A stretch of DNA of 64,000 nucleotides from Prauserella salsuginis. Its GTDB lineage: Bacteria > Actinomycetota > Actinomycetes > Mycobacteriales > Pseudonocardiaceae. The translations under genes and the position numbers were made by a program. Below are positions 13,591 through 24,274 of this stretch, in pieces. How positions within the stretch are numbered: the stretch's first letter is position 1; each line of letters starts with the position of its first letter. The notes beneath the pieces are model-generated. The model was given only the letters and a program-made list of their open reading frames with translations. It was not told the DNA's origin and did not search any database. The stretch is taken from positions 1 to 64,000 of the forward strand of contig NZ_JANBBF010000002.1 in assembly GCF_024648885.1 (NCBI RefSeq), in the 5' to 3' direction.

Positions 13591-13713
13591 GAACGGCGCC
13601 GACCCGGTGAACGGCGCAGCTCGGCCTGCCGGTGGCTGCACCGCGGGGTGACGTCGGGGACCCGACAACGAACCCGGAGGACTGCGTTTCGGAAGGCAGC
13701 GCCGGGAGCCAAC

Positions 13714-13911
13714 GACGCCGTGCTCCAGCGGCACTGTGATCCAACGGCGCCTTGATCCGGCGACACCGTGGCTCAACTACACCGTGCCCCAACGACACCG
13801 TGGCCCAGTGACACTGCGGCCCAACGGCTGTGACCACGGCGCGCACAGCGGTCCGGGCGGCACTGTGCTCCACAGACGCTGTGCTCCAGAGACGCTGTGC
13901 TCCACAGACGC
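13714..13911. repeat. Degenerate 16-bp tandem array between convergent bldD and nusB
   Basis: About twelve 16-bp units lie head to tail, for example GACACCGTGGCTCAAC, TACACCGTGCCCCAAC and GACACCGTGGCCCAGT. Two units near 13826-13857 are worn and one extra base follows them. The last copies (GACGCTGTGCTCCAGA type) are nearly identical to each other. Each good unit contains CACnGTG, a small palindrome, followed by a C-rich half. The rest of the 389-nt gap shows no gene. A related array lies at 23925-24107. Confidence 0.8.
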
Positions 13912-13933
13912 CCAGGCAGCGGGCCGCTCGGGC

Positions 13934-14398
13934 TCAGAGAATCGCGCGCAGGCGGTCGGCGATGTTGCCGATCCGGCCGAGTACTCCGTTGACGAACCGC
14001 GGCGAGTCATCGGTCGACAGGTCCTTGGCCAGGCCGACCGCCTCGTCGATCGCCACGGCGTCGGGCACGTCGGCGGACCACAGCATCTCGTAGACGCCCA
14101 CGCGCAGGATCGCCAGGTCGACCGGCGGCATCCGCTCGAGCGTCCAGCCCTGCGCATGCTCGGCCAGCAGCTCGTCGACCCGACCCTGATTCTCGGACAT
14201 GCCTTCGATCACGGTGAACGTGTAGTCGCCGACGATGTCGACGTCGGGGCTGCCTGCATGCTCCTTCAGCACGGCCGCAGGGTCGAGTTCACGCTGCGCC
14301 GCCTCGTAGAGCAGCTCGACGGCACGCCGTCGGGCGGCGCGGCGGCCGATCTTGCCGCCGCGCCGGGACTCCGATTCCGAACTCACCGCGGTGCTCAC
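13934..14398 (-). CDS. nusB: Transcription antitermination factor NusB
   Basis: RNA-binding partner of NusE/S10 in rRNA antitermination complexes. The 154-residue helical protein has [19 protein letters not shown] near the N-terminus, [19 protein letters not shown] and the C-terminal [18 protein letters not shown], all diagnostic. Its start overlaps the efp stop by 4 nt, so it is coupled to efp, the usual actinobacterial pairing. Confidence 0.96.
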   Translation of the reverse strand: MSTAVSSESESRRGGKIGRRAARRRAVELLYEAAQRELDPAAVLKEHAGSPDVDIVGDYTFTVIEGMSENQGRVDELLAEHAQGWTLERMPPVDLAILRVGVYEMLWSADVPDAVAIDEAVGLAKDLSTDDSPRFVNGVLGRIGNIADRLRAIL

Positions 14399-14952
14399 AC
14401 GCGGCCGAGATAGCGGCCGTCACGGGTGTCGACCTTGATCTTCTCGCCCTGGTTGACGAACAGCGGAACCTGGACCTCGGCTCCGGTCTCCAGCTGCGCC
14501 GGCTTGGTGCCGCCCGTCGAGCGGTCGCCCTGCACGCCCGGGTCGGTCTGCTCGATGGTGAGCTCGACCGAGGCGGGCAGTTCGACGTACAACGTCTCAC
14601 CCTCGTGCTGGGCGACCTGCACCTCGCTGTTCTCCAGCAGGAACTTCGCGGCGTCGCCCACGGTCTGCGGCGGCACCGAGACCTGGTCGAAGGTCTCGCC
14701 GTCCATGAACACGTAGTCGGTTCCGTCGTTGTACAGGTACGTCATCGTCCGGCGGTCGACGTTCGCCGTCTCGACCTTCGTGCCCGCGTTGAACGTCTTG
14801 TCCACGACCTTGCCGGAGAGCACGTTCTTGAGAGTGGTGCGCACGAACGCACCGCCCTTACCCGGCTTGACGTGCTGGAAGTTCACGACGGACCAGAGCT
14901 GGCCGTCCAAGTTGAGGACGACGCCGTTCTTCAGGTCGTTGGTGGTGGCCAC
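14395..14952 (-). CDS. efp: Elongation factor P
   Basis: Relieves ribosomes stalled on polyproline stretches. This is relevant here because MltG, PyrR and YibE/F in this window carry such runs. The 185-residue, three-domain protein begins [20 protein letters not shown] and has the tip loop KPGKGGAF with Lys32, the residue modified in some bacteria. The C-terminal OB domain ends [15 protein letters not shown]. It lies 39 nt after pepQ and overlaps nusB by 4 nt. Confidence 0.97.
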   Translation of the reverse strand: MATTNDLKNGVVLNLDGQLWSVVNFQHVKPGKGGAFVRTTLKNVLSGKVVDKTFNAGTKVETANVDRRTMTYLYNDGTDYVFMDGETFDQVSVPPQTVGDAAKFLLENSEVQVAQHEGETLYVELPASVELTIEQTDPGVQGDRSTGGTKPAQLETGAEVQVPLFVNQGEKIKVDTRDGRYLGRV

Positions 14953-14991
14953 TGCTGTGAGTTCTCCTGATATCGGGGTCGGGCCGCGTAC

Positions 14992-16113
14992 TTAGACGAC
15001 CACGAGTTCCTTCGTGCTGAGGGTGAGGAGCTCGGGAGCTGACTCCCGCACGACGAGCGTGTCCTCGATGCGGACTCCACCACGGCCGGCGACATACACG
15101 CCGGGCTCGACGGTGACCGCCATACCGGCCGCCAGTGTACCGTCGCCGGTCTTGGCCAGACTCGGAGCCTCATGAACCTCCAGGCCGACGCCGTGCCCGA
15201 GGCCGTGCAGGAACTCCTCGGCGCGCCCCGCCCCGGCGATGACGTCCCGCGACGCCGCGTCCACCGCCGCGGTCCCCGCTCCCGGAACGGCTGCCGCGAC
15301 GCCCGACAGCTGCGCGGCCTGCACCAGGTCGTAGATCTCCTGCTGCCACGCCGCGGGCGTGCCCAGCACGACGGTGCGCGTCATGTCCGAGTGGTAGCCG
15401 TCCACGGTGGCGCCGAAGTCCATCTTCACCAGGTCACCGGTGGCGAGGACCGCATCGGTGGGGCGGTGGTGTGGGATCGCCGAGTGCGCCCCCGCAGCCA
15501 CGATGGACGGGAACGCCGCCCCCTCCGAGCCGTGGTCCAGCATCCGATTCTCCAGGTCGCGGGCGACCTCGCGTTCGCTGCGGCCCGGCCGCAGACCGCC
15601 GTCGGACAGCAAGCCGGCGAGCGCCTGGTCCGCCGCTGCGCACGCCCGGCGCAGCGCGTCGATCTCGAGCTCGTCCTTGACCAGGCGCAGCCGCTCCACC
15701 AGACCCGGGCTGCGGCGCAGCTCGACGTCACCCGCAGCCTCGGCCAGGCCCGCGTGCTGCTCCACGCTCACGTACTGGCTCTCGAACCCGGTGCGCCGGT
15801 ATCGGGCGGGTTCGCCGGCCGCGCGCCGGGCCAGGGCGAGCGCGCTCGCCCTGTCGACGACCGTCGTCAGGTCCGGCACCTCGGAGGCGGCCTGGGTGGT
15901 GTACCGCCCGTCGGTGCAGAACACCGTGTCCGTGTCGCCTGCTGCGTGCAGCAGCAATGCCGCGTTCGAGCCGGTGAACCCGGTCAGGTAACGGATGTTG
16001 CGCAGATCGGTCACCAACAGCGCATCGAGCTCGGCGGCCTGCAGCCGCTCGGCGAGTGCGCCGCGGCGGCGCCGGTGCGCGTCGGCGTGGGTGTACGAGG
16101 ACGAGTCAGACAC
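14992..16113 (-). CDS. pepQ: Xaa-Pro dipeptidase/aminopeptidase, M24 family
   Basis: Metallopeptidase that cleaves next to proline. The 373-residue protein has an N-terminal creatinase-like domain (LLVTDLRNIRYLTGFTGSNA) and a C-terminal pita-bread domain with all five metal ligands: Asp in VKMDFGA, Asp in YHSDMTRT, His in GHGVGLEVHE, Glu in VTVEPGVY and Glu in RIEDT. It precedes efp and nusB in the order conserved across actinobacteria. Whether it acts on dipeptides or longer peptides cannot be told from sequence. Confidence 0.92.
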   Translation of the reverse strand: MSDSSSYTHADAHRRRRGALAERLQAAELDALLVTDLRNIRYLTGFTGSNAALLLHAAGDTDTVFCTDGRYTTQAASEVPDLTTVVDRASALALARRAAGEPARYRRTGFESQYVSVEQHAGLAEAAGDVELRRSPGLVERLRLVKDELEIDALRRACAAADQALAGLLSDGGLRPGRSEREVARDLENRMLDHGSEGAAFPSIVAAGAHSAIPHHRPTDAVLATGDLVKMDFGATVDGYHSDMTRTVVLGTPAAWQQEIYDLVQAAQLSGVAAAVPGAGTAAVDAASRDVIAGAGRAEEFLHGLGHGVGLEVHEAPSLAKTGDGTLAAGMAVTVEPGVYVAGRGGVRIEDTLVVRESAPELLTLSTKELVVV

Positions 16114-16172
16114 GGCGGACAGCTTAAGCCCGGATCGGGTGACGACGTGGCGGTGGCGGTTACAGTGGGCCG

Positions 16173-16853
16173 ATGCCGCACTGGGTCCTCCGCGCGCTCG
16201 GCATGTCGGTGCTGCATGCCGCCGCCACGGTCGCGCTCGCCAAGATCGCCGTGTTCCAACCGGGCGAGACCACGCTCGCCCGCGCGGCCGCGATCGCTCT
16301 GCTCGTCGGTGCGGCCGCGCTGTGGGGTGCGCTCGACGGCTGGTCCCGCCGCCCCGACGGCGGCCGCACCTGGTTCATCGCCGGACTGGTCACCGGCCCG
16401 GCCGCAGGGGTTCTCGGCGTCATCGGCAAGGCGGTGCTGGTCGACCGCACAGGCGTCAGCGAGCTCGGAGCGGCGCTGACGAGCGGCGCCGCGTTCACCG
16501 CTCTGCTGGTGCTGATTCCCGCAGCGCTCGGGCTGGTCGTCGGCTCCCGTATTTCCCGTCCCGGGTCCGACCTGGACACCGATCCCGGCGACGAGCCCGA
16601 CACGGATCGCGGCGACCTCGACCCGCCCGACCTCGACCCGGACGACGCCGATACCGCCGACGGCCCGGACGCGGGTGCACGGCCCCGCTCCGCCACGGCC
16701 GTGGCACGGACACCCGCGGGCCGCGACGAACGCAACGAGACCGTGCTGCTGGCGAAGCCGCGGCCGGACCGCCGCCCGCGTCCCACACCCCGCCTGCGGA
16801 CGAGACGATCCGGATCGGACTCCCCCGGCGGCGACCGCTCCTCCGGCGACTGA
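16173..16853 (+). CDS. B-4DMT family membrane protein
   Basis: A 226-residue protein with four predicted membrane segments in its first 125 residues (around 7-27, 38-53, 67-85 and 104-124) and a long hydrophilic tail rich in Asp then Arg/Pro. Position and topology match the actinobacterial B-4DMT family found between pepQ and aroQ; the Mycobacterium counterpart is, from memory, Rv2536. The substrate is unknown. It is divergent from pepQ with 59 nt between starts. Confidence 0.75.
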   Translation: MPHWVLRALGMSVLHAAATVALAKIAVFQPGETTLARAAAIALLVGAAALWGALDGWSRRPDGGRTWFIAGLVTGPAAGVLGVIGKAVLVDRTGVSELGAALTSGAAFTALLVLIPAALGLVVGSRISRPGSDLDTDPGDEPDTDRGDLDPPDLDPDDADTADGPDAGARPRSATAVARTPAGRDERNETVLLAKPRPDRRPRPTPRLRTRRSGSDSPGGDRSSGD

Positions 16854-16984
16854 CCCCGAGCCCGGCCGGACCACACGTCGCGGCCGTTCACGACCTCGCC
16901 GGTCGACGCGGGCCGTCCGACTGTCCGGCTCGACGTGCTCGTCCGGTCGCGACGCCGCCGGACAGGACGTGCCCCGCCGGTGCC

Positions 16985-17019
16985 GACGCCGTCCACACGG
17001 GATCGCCCGGGACGGCGTC
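16985..17019. terminator. Hairpin between convergent B-4DMT and lipoprotein genes
   Basis: Perfect 10-bp stem GACGCCGTCC/GGACGGCGTC with a 15-nt loop, 9 nt past the lipoprotein stop on the leftward strand. Likely its terminator. The rest of the 175-nt convergent gap shows nothing. Confidence 0.55.
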
Positions 17020-17028
17020 CGTGCGGGA

Positions 17029-18591
17029 TCAGGACCCGAGCGTCGGCCCGAGGGCGTGTGTCCGCCACTGTTCGGTGCTGATCCGCTCCGGTTCGGAGCC
17101 GTTCGCGGCGAACGCATTCTCCGCGGACGCGCCGGTCACCGGCCAGATCGTGTCGCCGAGCAGGAAACCGCGCCCCTCGGGGGATTCGACCACGCGCGCC
17201 TCCGCGGGCAGCCGCGCGGCGACGTCGGCCTCGTCGAGTACGGGCAGTCGGTCGTCCAGCACGCGCAACGACAGCGCCTCTGCCACCGAACGCCGCTCCA
17301 CTCGGAGCACCCGCCCATCGGCGATCACGTCCATCGTGCGTTCCGGGGAGGGCACCGCGAACCCGTCCAGCGCCGCCAGCGCGCCGTTGACGGTGCGGCA
17401 GCCCTCGAATCCGTAGGCGTCGGCGCCGAAGTGCCGCAGCCCCGTCGGCGCCCCGGCCCTGCCGGTACGCGTGGCCTGCACGACGTCGATCGGGACCCGC
17501 CCGCACGGACTCTCCGTGGAGACCGGCGCGTGCCCCTGCGGGGAACGGACCAGGCCGGGGCCTTCCTTCCAGGGCACCGGCAGCACCACGGGTGCATACG
17601 GCTGCGCCGAGAAGTCCCGGTTCCAGAAGGTGACCGTCGTTCCGCGGTCGGTCTGGTGCGCGATGCCGAAGGCGTCCATCGCATCGATCCACGTCAGGTC
17701 GGCGCTGAACGCGTCCACGACCGACCGCTGCCGCGGGGCCGCGGTGCCGTCGACTCCGGTGAAACCGTCGGGACCGAGCGCCTCGACATTGCCGGAGAAC
17801 GTCGGCTCCTTGGCGCGGAGCACGAACTGGCCGGCACCGTTCCAGCCGGCTGCGTCGCCGGTGGTGTCGGTGAACATGAGGTAGAACCAGCCGTCGACGT
17901 GCACCACCGCCGGTTGCCCTGCGCCGTAGGTGTTGTCCCGGTTCGTGTCGTGAGCCGCCCGCACGATCGGCGAGCCGGTGCGTTTCCAGCTGCGGCCGTC
18001 GGTGCTGGTGGCCAGGCCGATGGCGTTGCCGTGATCGTGACTGCCCGCCGCTCCCGTGTAGTACAGGTAGTACATCCCGTTGACACGGATCACCGACGGA
18101 TCGCACGTGTGCTTGCCGTCGAACGACCCCGGCGCACCCGACAGGACCACCTCGGGAATGCCACCACCGGGTGCGCGGAACGGCCCGTCGAGCCCGCCGG
18201 ACCGTGCGTGCAGGAGGTCGTCCCCCGGCGGCCGGGCCCTGCCGTACTGGCTGCACCACCACATGCGGGTCGTGTCGCCGTCGCGCATGACTGTCGGGCC
18301 GTAGTTGTACGGCGCGTCGGCGCCGCCGTGGGCGACCACGCCGCCGCTCTGCCGCCGCCGGTCGACCTCGAGCGCGAGCTGTTCCTGCTGCATCGACGGC
18401 GTACGAGGGGTGCGCGAGGCGCCACTGTCACGATCGCCGCCGCGGGTCTGCGCGTCGCTCGGGGTACAGGCGGCGACCAGCGCCATGCCGACGACGACGG
18501 CCGCGGCCGGCCGCGCGCGCCGGGCCCGCGATCCCCCCGCGCGCCCGTCCCGGCTCCGCCTGCTCCGAGGCCGATTCATCGCGCCGACCAA
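17029..18591 (-). CDS. Lipoprotein with five-bladed beta-propeller (GH43/GH32-like) fold
   Basis: A 520-residue exported protein. The Arg-rich start MNRPRSRRSRDG is followed by a hydrophobic stretch ending in the lipobox VAAC, so it is probably attached to the outer face of the membrane. The mature part has repeated propeller motifs: YNYGPTVMRDGD, HTCDPSVIRVNGMYYLYYTG, IGLATSTDGRSW, GQPAVVHVDGWFYLMFTDT and DLTWIDAMDAFGI. These recall family 43/32 glycosidases, where such blades hold the catalytic acids, but I cannot assign those acids. It interrupts the pepQ-aroQ order. The start may be either of two Met codons. Confidence 0.7.
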   Translation of the reverse strand: MVGAMNRPRSRRSRDGRAGGSRARRARPAAAVVVGMALVAACTPSDAQTRGGDRDSGASRTPRTPSMQQEQLALEVDRRRQSGGVVAHGGADAPYNYGPTVMRDGDTTRMWWCSQYGRARPPGDDLLHARSGGLDGPFRAPGGGIPEVVLSGAPGSFDGKHTCDPSVIRVNGMYYLYYTGAAGSHDHGNAIGLATSTDGRSWKRTGSPIVRAAHDTNRDNTYGAGQPAVVHVDGWFYLMFTDTTGDAAGWNGAGQFVLRAKEPTFSGNVEALGPDGFTGVDGTAAPRQRSVVDAFSADLTWIDAMDAFGIAHQTDRGTTVTFWNRDFSAQPYAPVVLPVPWKEGPGLVRSPQGHAPVSTESPCGRVPIDVVQATRTGRAGAPTGLRHFGADAYGFEGCRTVNGALAALDGFAVPSPERTMDVIADGRVLRVERRSVAEALSLRVLDDRLPVLDEADVAARLPAEARVVESPEGRGFLLGDTIWPVTGASAENAFAANGSEPERISTEQWRTHALGPTLGS

Positions 18592-18739
18592 CTCCGTCCC
18601 TCCCCGTACGTTCTCCCCCCAACGTCACACACCACCCGGCGTGGCGCCGCAATCCCGCCGAACGTCGCGTGGGCGGACGCTCAGTGTACGACCGCCGTCA
18701 CCCGGTAGTGGCAGGGCCGTAGCGGTCATCCTACGAGGA

Positions 18740-20319
<1,580 letters not shown>

Positions 20320-20859
20320 TCATGTTCGGGTCGTCGTGTTCGTCGGGTCGCCGAGGCGATCGATCACCTCGGCGACGATGTCATCCGGGGTCCGGTCGTC
20401 GGTGTTGACCTCGCAGGTAGCGACCTCCCGGTAGACCGGCAGCCGCTCATCGAGCAACGCCTTGTAGGTGGCCCGCGGGTTGACGCCGGTCAGCAGCGGT
20501 CGGGCGGTCGACAGGCCCGTGCGCCGCACACCTTCCGCCATGCCGACGGCGAGGAACACCACGGTGTGCCCGGCGAGCCTGCGCCGCGTCCCGGCCGCGA
20601 GCACGGCACCGCCGCCGAGCGCGTACACGCCCTCGTGCTCGGGGAGCGTCCGCGCGATGGTGCGTTCCTCGATGTCGCGGAACACCGGCTCGCCGTCCTC
20701 GGCGAAGATGTCGCTGATCGCACGTCCTTCGGCGGCTTCGATGTCGGCGTCGGCGTCCCGGAAAGGGACGCCGAGGCGGTCGGCGAGCAGCCGTCCGACG
20801 GTGCTCTTGCCAGATCCCGGCGGGCCCACCACGACGACAGGCCCCGGCATCGGGCTCAT
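20320..20859 (-). CDS. aroK: Shikimate kinase
   Basis: Phosphorylates shikimate. The 179-residue protein has Walker [10 protein letters not shown] at 12-20, the shikimate-binding DADADIEA segment, [10 protein letters not shown], and the lid [20 protein letters not shown]. The ATG at 20859 overlaps the aroC stop by 4 nt (ATGA); an in-frame extension into aroC is rejected, and the second Met (20850) is a minor alternative. The C-terminus ends in a short Thr/Asn run, encoded by a GTTCGTCGGGTCG-like repeat. Confidence 0.95.
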   Translation of the reverse strand: MSPMPGPVVVVGPPGSGKSTVGRLLADRLGVPFRDADADIEAAEGRAISDIFAEDGEPVFRDIEERTIARTLPEHEGVYALGGGAVLAAGTRRRLAGHTVVFLAVGMAEGVRRTGLSTARPLLTGVNPRATYKALLDERLPVYREVATCEVNTDDRTPDDIVAEVIDRLGDPTNTTTRT

Positions 20860-22061
20860 TCCGCGCCGCCGCGTCGCCACCACTCGTCGAGCGAGGCGAG
20901 ATACCCGTCGAGGTTGCGCCGGGACTCGGCGAGCGAGTCGCCGCCGAACTTCTCCAGCGCCGCGTCGGCCACCACGAGCGCTACCACCGACTCCAGCACC
21001 ACTCCGGCGCGCGGCACGGCGCACACGTCCGAGCGTTGGTGGATGGCGACGGCGGGCTCCCCGGTCTCCACGTCCACTGTGGACAGGGCCTTGGGCACGG
21101 TCGAGATCGGCTTCATGGCGACACGCACCCGCAGCGGCTCACCGTTGGTGATGCCGCCTTCGAGGCCTCCCGCGCGGTTGGAGCGCCGGGTCACGCCCGT
21201 CGGCCCGTCGCCGGGATCGATCTCGTCGTGCGCCTGGCTGCCCCACCGGTGAGCGGTGGTGAAACCGTCGCCGATCTCGACGCCCTTCATCGCCTGCACA
21301 CCCATGAGCGCGCCGGAGAGCTTGGCGTCGAGCCTGCGGTCCCAGTGCACGTGTGAGCCGAGGCCCGGCGGCAGGCCGTGGACGATCACCTCGATGACGC
21401 CGCCGACGGTGTCACCCGCCTTCCGCACCGCGTCGACCTCGGCGACCATCGCCTCGGTCGCCTCCTCGCCGAACGCCCGCACCGGGCTCTCGTCGATCGC
21501 GGCGAGATCCCCCGGCTGCGGCAACGGCCCTTCGGGTGCCTCCGCGCCGCCGATGGACACGACGTGGCTGATGACCTCGGCACCGAGCAACTGGCGCAGG
21601 AACGCACGCGCGACAGTGCCCAGGGCCGTCCTCGATGCCGTCTCCCGTGCGCTCGCGCGTTCGAGCACGGGCCGCGCCTCGGGGAAGCCGTATTTCTGCA
21701 TCCCCGGCAGATCGGCGTGACCGGGCCGCGGCCGGGTCAGTGCCTCGTTCCGCGCGAGCCCCTCGATCGAGGCCGGGTCGACGGGATCGGGCGCCATGAC
21801 CTTCTCCCACTTCGGCCACTCCGAGTTGTCGATCTGCACGGCGATCGGACCACCCTGGGTCGTGCCGTGACGGACGCCGCCGACGAAGTCGACCTGGTCC
21901 GTCTCGAAACCCATCCGCGGGCTGCGGCCGAAACCGAGCCTCCTGCGGGCGAGCTGTTCACCGATGTCGGACGTCGTCACCTCGACGCCGGCCACCATGC
22001 CCTCGAGAATCGCGGCCAGGGCCGGGCCGTGGGACTCACCTGCGGTTATCCAGCGCAACAC
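20856..22061 (-). CDS. aroC: Chorismate synthase
   Basis: Last step of the shikimate pathway: reduced-FMN-dependent elimination of EPSP phosphate. The protein has 401 residues. [32 protein letters not shown] and [17 protein letters not shown] are signature segments, and [10 protein letters not shown] is intact. The GTG at 22061 gives the family N-terminus; longer in-frame starts would add an Arg-rich non-homologous extension. It is the first gene of the coupled aroC-aroK-aroB-aroQ run. Confidence 0.96.
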   Translation of the reverse strand: MLRWITAGESHGPALAAILEGMVAGVEVTTSDIGEQLARRRLGFGRSPRMGFETDQVDFVGGVRHGTTQGGPIAVQIDNSEWPKWEKVMAPDPVDPASIEGLARNEALTRPRPGHADLPGMQKYGFPEARPVLERASARETASRTALGTVARAFLRQLLGAEVISHVVSIGGAEAPEGPLPQPGDLAAIDESPVRAFGEEATEAMVAEVDAVRKAGDTVGGVIEVIVHGLPPGLGSHVHWDRRLDAKLSGALMGVQAMKGVEIGDGFTTAHRWGSQAHDEIDPGDGPTGVTRRSNRAGGLEGGITNGEPLRVRVAMKPISTVPKALSTVDVETGEPAVAIHQRSDVCAVPRAGVVLESVVALVVADAALEKFGGDSLAESRRNLDGYLASLDEWWRRGGAE

Positions 22062-22099
22062 ACCGCCGATCCTGTCACGTCGCGGCTGCGTGACCGCAG

Positions 22100-22834
22100 C
22101 TACCCGGGACCAGGCGTGATCACGCCCATGCCCGAGCCGGTGACCGCCCACGTCGCCGGCCCCACACCGCCGTCCAACCCGGCCCCGGGAAAGGCCACGA
22201 CCAGGCAGGCTCCGAGCACCATGCCGGGTCCGTGCGGCACGCCCCGGCCGGTCGGCCCGCGGCACATCACCCGCGTCATCCATGCCGCCGCCAGCGTGAC
22301 GAGCGATGCGACAGCCGACGTGACCACGAGTGCGGGCCAGCCGACCGCGCCGGCCCCGCCACCGAGGCCGGCGGCCAGCTTGACGTCACCCGCACCCATC
22401 GAACGGGGTGACACCGCCCGCACCAGCGCATGCACGACGGTGAAGCCCACGGCTCCGGCGACGCTCCGCACCACGAGCCCGGTGCCCGCCTCCCCCGAAT
22501 CCGCCGCAACAGCGTCCACGGCGAAGGCGCTCGCCGCGAGGGCGACGCCGACGAGCGCGGCGAGCGTCGCGGTGAGGACGTCCGGCAGCCTGCGGTACCT
22601 CAGGTCGGCCGCCACGAGCGGTGCCGCCACGGCGAACACGGCCAGCGGCACGGGCAGCCACCAGCCGGGCAGGCCGCCCACCGACCAGCGCCGGCCGAGC
22701 CAGACCCACGCGAGCGCGGTCACCACCACGCAGCACCGGACAGGCACGGCGGCGGGCCGCGGCGCACGAGCCGTGACCCGGCACGCTGCCCACGCGACCG
22801 CCGCACCCGCGGCGCCGGCCGCGATGGTGATCAT
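22100..22834 (-). CDS. Prepilin peptidase, A24 family
   Basis: Polytopic membrane aspartyl protease that would process prepilin-like leaders. About seven hydrophobic segments are visible over 244 residues. The two catalytic Asp are in [12 protein letters not shown] and in [14 protein letters not shown] (the GxGD motif). It lacks the N-terminal cytoplasmic methylase-type domain, like other short actinobacterial forms. Start is uncertain: ATG 22834 is used; TTG 22885 would add 17 basic residues. No pilin gene lies in this window. It sits 38 nt ahead of aroC. The 280-nt gap on its other side shows only a small hairpin (22925-22943). Confidence 0.8.
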   Translation of the reverse strand: MITIAAGAAGAAVAWAACRVTARAPRPAAVPVRCCVVVTALAWVWLGRRWSVGGLPGWWLPVPLAVFAVAAPLVAADLRYRRLPDVLTATLAALVGVALAASAFAVDAVAADSGEAGTGLVVRSVAGAVGFTVVHALVRAVSPRSMGAGDVKLAAGLGGGAGAVGWPALVVTSAVASLVTLAAAWMTRVMCRGPTGRGVPHGPGMVLGACLVVAFPGAGLDGGVGPATWAVTGSGMGVITPGPG

Positions 22835-23114
22835 CCATTCCCGGAACACGCACGCCAGCCTGCGCCGGATCCGGCCCGGCACCAAGCCGTGGTGACACGA
22901 GGGGTACCGCGGCTGTCACACCCGGGCCGGATCCCACCCGGCCGGACGACAGCCACCGTCACGAAAGGACCGTTCGCATCGCACCCACATCCGCACAACC
23001 CGAGCCACACGACCCCGGCCGGACACCACGTGCCGCACCCGCCGTGCCGAGGCCGACGTCCGAACGCACCCCCAGCCGGACGGCCCGTCGCAGCGGCGTG
23101 ATCCCGCCGCTGGT

Positions 23115-23579
23115 TCAGCCGCTCCAGGTGAACAGCTCGTCGCCCACCTCGACCGTCCTGCCGGCATCGACGGGCCGCAGGGCCTCCTGCTGAGCGTCGA
23201 GGGCGATCACGGGCACGATCGGCGCGTAGCCGGCGGCCCGCACCGCGTCCGGGTCCCAGCCGACGACCGGCTGCCCTGCCCGCACGCGCTCACCCTTCAC
23301 CACGTGCAGCGTGAAGCCCTCGCCCTGCTGTTTGACGGTGTCGATGCCGAGGTGCACCAACACGGCCGCGCCGTCGTCACCCGCGATGACGAACGCGTGC
23401 GCGTGCACGGTCGTCAACGTGCCGTCGATCGGCGCCACCGCATCGGCACGGCCGCCGCGCGGTTCCACCGCGATCCCGGGACCGACCATGGCCTGCGAGA
23501 ACACCGGATCGGGCACATCGGCGAGCGCTGTCACGGTGCCGCCGACCGGGCTCCACACGACCCGCTCCACACCCGTCAC
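23115..23579 (-). CDS. PTS glucose/GlcNAc family EIIA component
   Basis: Phosphocarrier that passes phosphate from HPr to EIIB. The 154-residue single-domain EIIA-Glc type protein has VFSQAMVGPGIAVEP, the HAHAFVI histidine and the phosphorylated His in AAVLVHLGIDTVKQQGEGF. The GTG start at 23579 overlaps the EIIB stop by 4 nt (GTGA), so the two are coupled; longer in-frame starts run through EIIB and are rejected. Having EIIA encoded beside EIIB differs from Streptomyces, where the crr gene is elsewhere as I recall. Confidence 0.93.
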   Translation of the reverse strand: MTGVERVVWSPVGGTVTALADVPDPVFSQAMVGPGIAVEPRGGRADAVAPIDGTLTTVHAHAFVIAGDDGAAVLVHLGIDTVKQQGEGFTLHVVKGERVRAGQPVVGWDPDAVRAAGYAPIVPVIALDAQQEALRPVDAGRTVEVGDELFTWSG

Positions 23580-23815
23580 AGCAGGTCCTGAATGTCCTCG
23601 GCGATCGCGTCGGCCTCTGGGCCGACCACGACCTGCACCACCGAACCGGCCTTCATCACGCCGTGCGCGCCCGCCTGTTTCAGCGCCGCCTCGTCGACGA
23701 CGGACCCGTCCTCGAGCTCGCACCGCAGCCGGGTGATGCAGCCTTCGATCTCGACGACGTTGCCCGCGCCGCCCAGAGCCGCAAGGATCCGCCCCGCCCT
23801 CTCGTCCGCCATCAC
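23576..23815 (-). CDS. PTS GlcNAc/glucose family EIIB component
   Basis: A 79-residue cytoplasmic EIIB domain that receives phosphate on Cys in VEIEGCITRLRCELED and passes it to the sugar bound by EIIC. The size and the CITRLR motif define the glucose/N-acetylglucosamine superfamily. It starts ATG-ATG at 23815, about 20 nt after a short hairpin in its leader. It is divergent from the EIIC gene across a 607-nt gap that holds a dre operator, which points to N-acetylglucosamine as the substrate. Confidence 0.92.
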   Translation of the reverse strand: MMADERAGRILAALGGAGNVVEIEGCITRLRCELEDGSVVDEAALKQAGAHGVMKAGSVVQVVVGPEADAIAEDIQDLL

Positions 23816-23834
23816 GGCCTCCCGATTCGTTCCT

Positions 23835-23856
23835 GCTGCACCCGTCGTGGTGCAGC
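23835..23856 (-). promoter_or_regulatory. Leader hairpin just before the EIIB start
   Basis: GCTGCACC-CGTCGT-GGTGCAGC is a perfect 8-bp stem with a 6-nt loop, ending about 20 nt before the EIIB start codon on the leftward strand. It could affect translation or mRNA stability; nothing further can be inferred. Confidence 0.4.
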
Positions 23857-23924
23857 CTCGTGTTTGCCCGGAGTGTCGGTTCTACCGGATCGTCCCGGCC
23901 CGCTGGGTTGTGGTTGCCGTCCCG

Positions 23925-24107
23925 GCACCCATGCCACAGCACCTCAGCGCCACAGCACCCGGCTGCCACGGCACCCGGCTGCCACGGCAGTCCTGCCACG
24001 CCCGGCGGCACGGTGCCCCGACAGCACGGCGTCCCGGCGGCACGGCGTCGTGGTGCTGTGTTCAGTTGTCGCCGCGTTCAGTTGTCGCCGCGTTCAGTTG
24101 TCGCCGC
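23925..24107. repeat. 16-bp tandem array between divergent PTS genes
   Basis: Units of 16 bp run almost without a break: GCACCTCAGCGCCACA, GCACCCGGCTGCCACG twice, GCACGGTGCCCCGACA, GCACGGCGTCCCGGCG, then three perfect copies of GTTCAGTTGTCGCCGC at 24060-24107. One 5-nt interruption occurs at 24003-24007. The GCACGGTGCCCCGACA unit matches the array at 13714-13911 in 12 of 16 positions against TACACCGTGCCCCAAC-type units, so both arrays appear to be one family. It lies between the EIIB start and the dre site. Confidence 0.75.
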
Positions 24108-24258
24108 GACCGGGGCGCACCGGCGGGTTCCGGTCGGCCGGTGTGCCGTGCCGCCGCGTCGGCGACGGCGCCGTTCCCGCCGGTCCCGGCACCGCTCCAC
24201 ACGAACAGTAGCGGGTTGACACCCGGTCGAGCGACGGAGCATTCTCCCTCTTCGACCG

Positions 24259-24274
24259 AGTGGTCTAGACCGGA
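24259..24274. promoter_or_regulatory. dre operator (DasR binding site)
   Basis: AGTGGTCTAGACCGGA matches the DasR dre consensus (AGTGGTCTAGACCACT type) at all core positions, differing only at the outer right end. In Streptomyces DasR, a GntR-family sensor of glucosamine-6-phosphate, represses nagE and chitin genes through such sites. It sits 149 nt before the EIIC start and could control both divergent PTS units. TTGACA at 24216 lies 38 nt ahead and may be a -35 element for the EIIC promoter. DasR itself is not in the window. Confidence 0.8.

Noticed and set aside
13714-13911. CRISPR array
   Set aside because: Units of 16 bp are contiguous with no spacers, and no cas genes are near.
22062-22283. 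Longer aroC form
   Set aside because: The added residues are Arg/Gly-rich and overlap the prepilin peptidase gene. Chorismate synthases start at the [11 protein letters not shown] segment.
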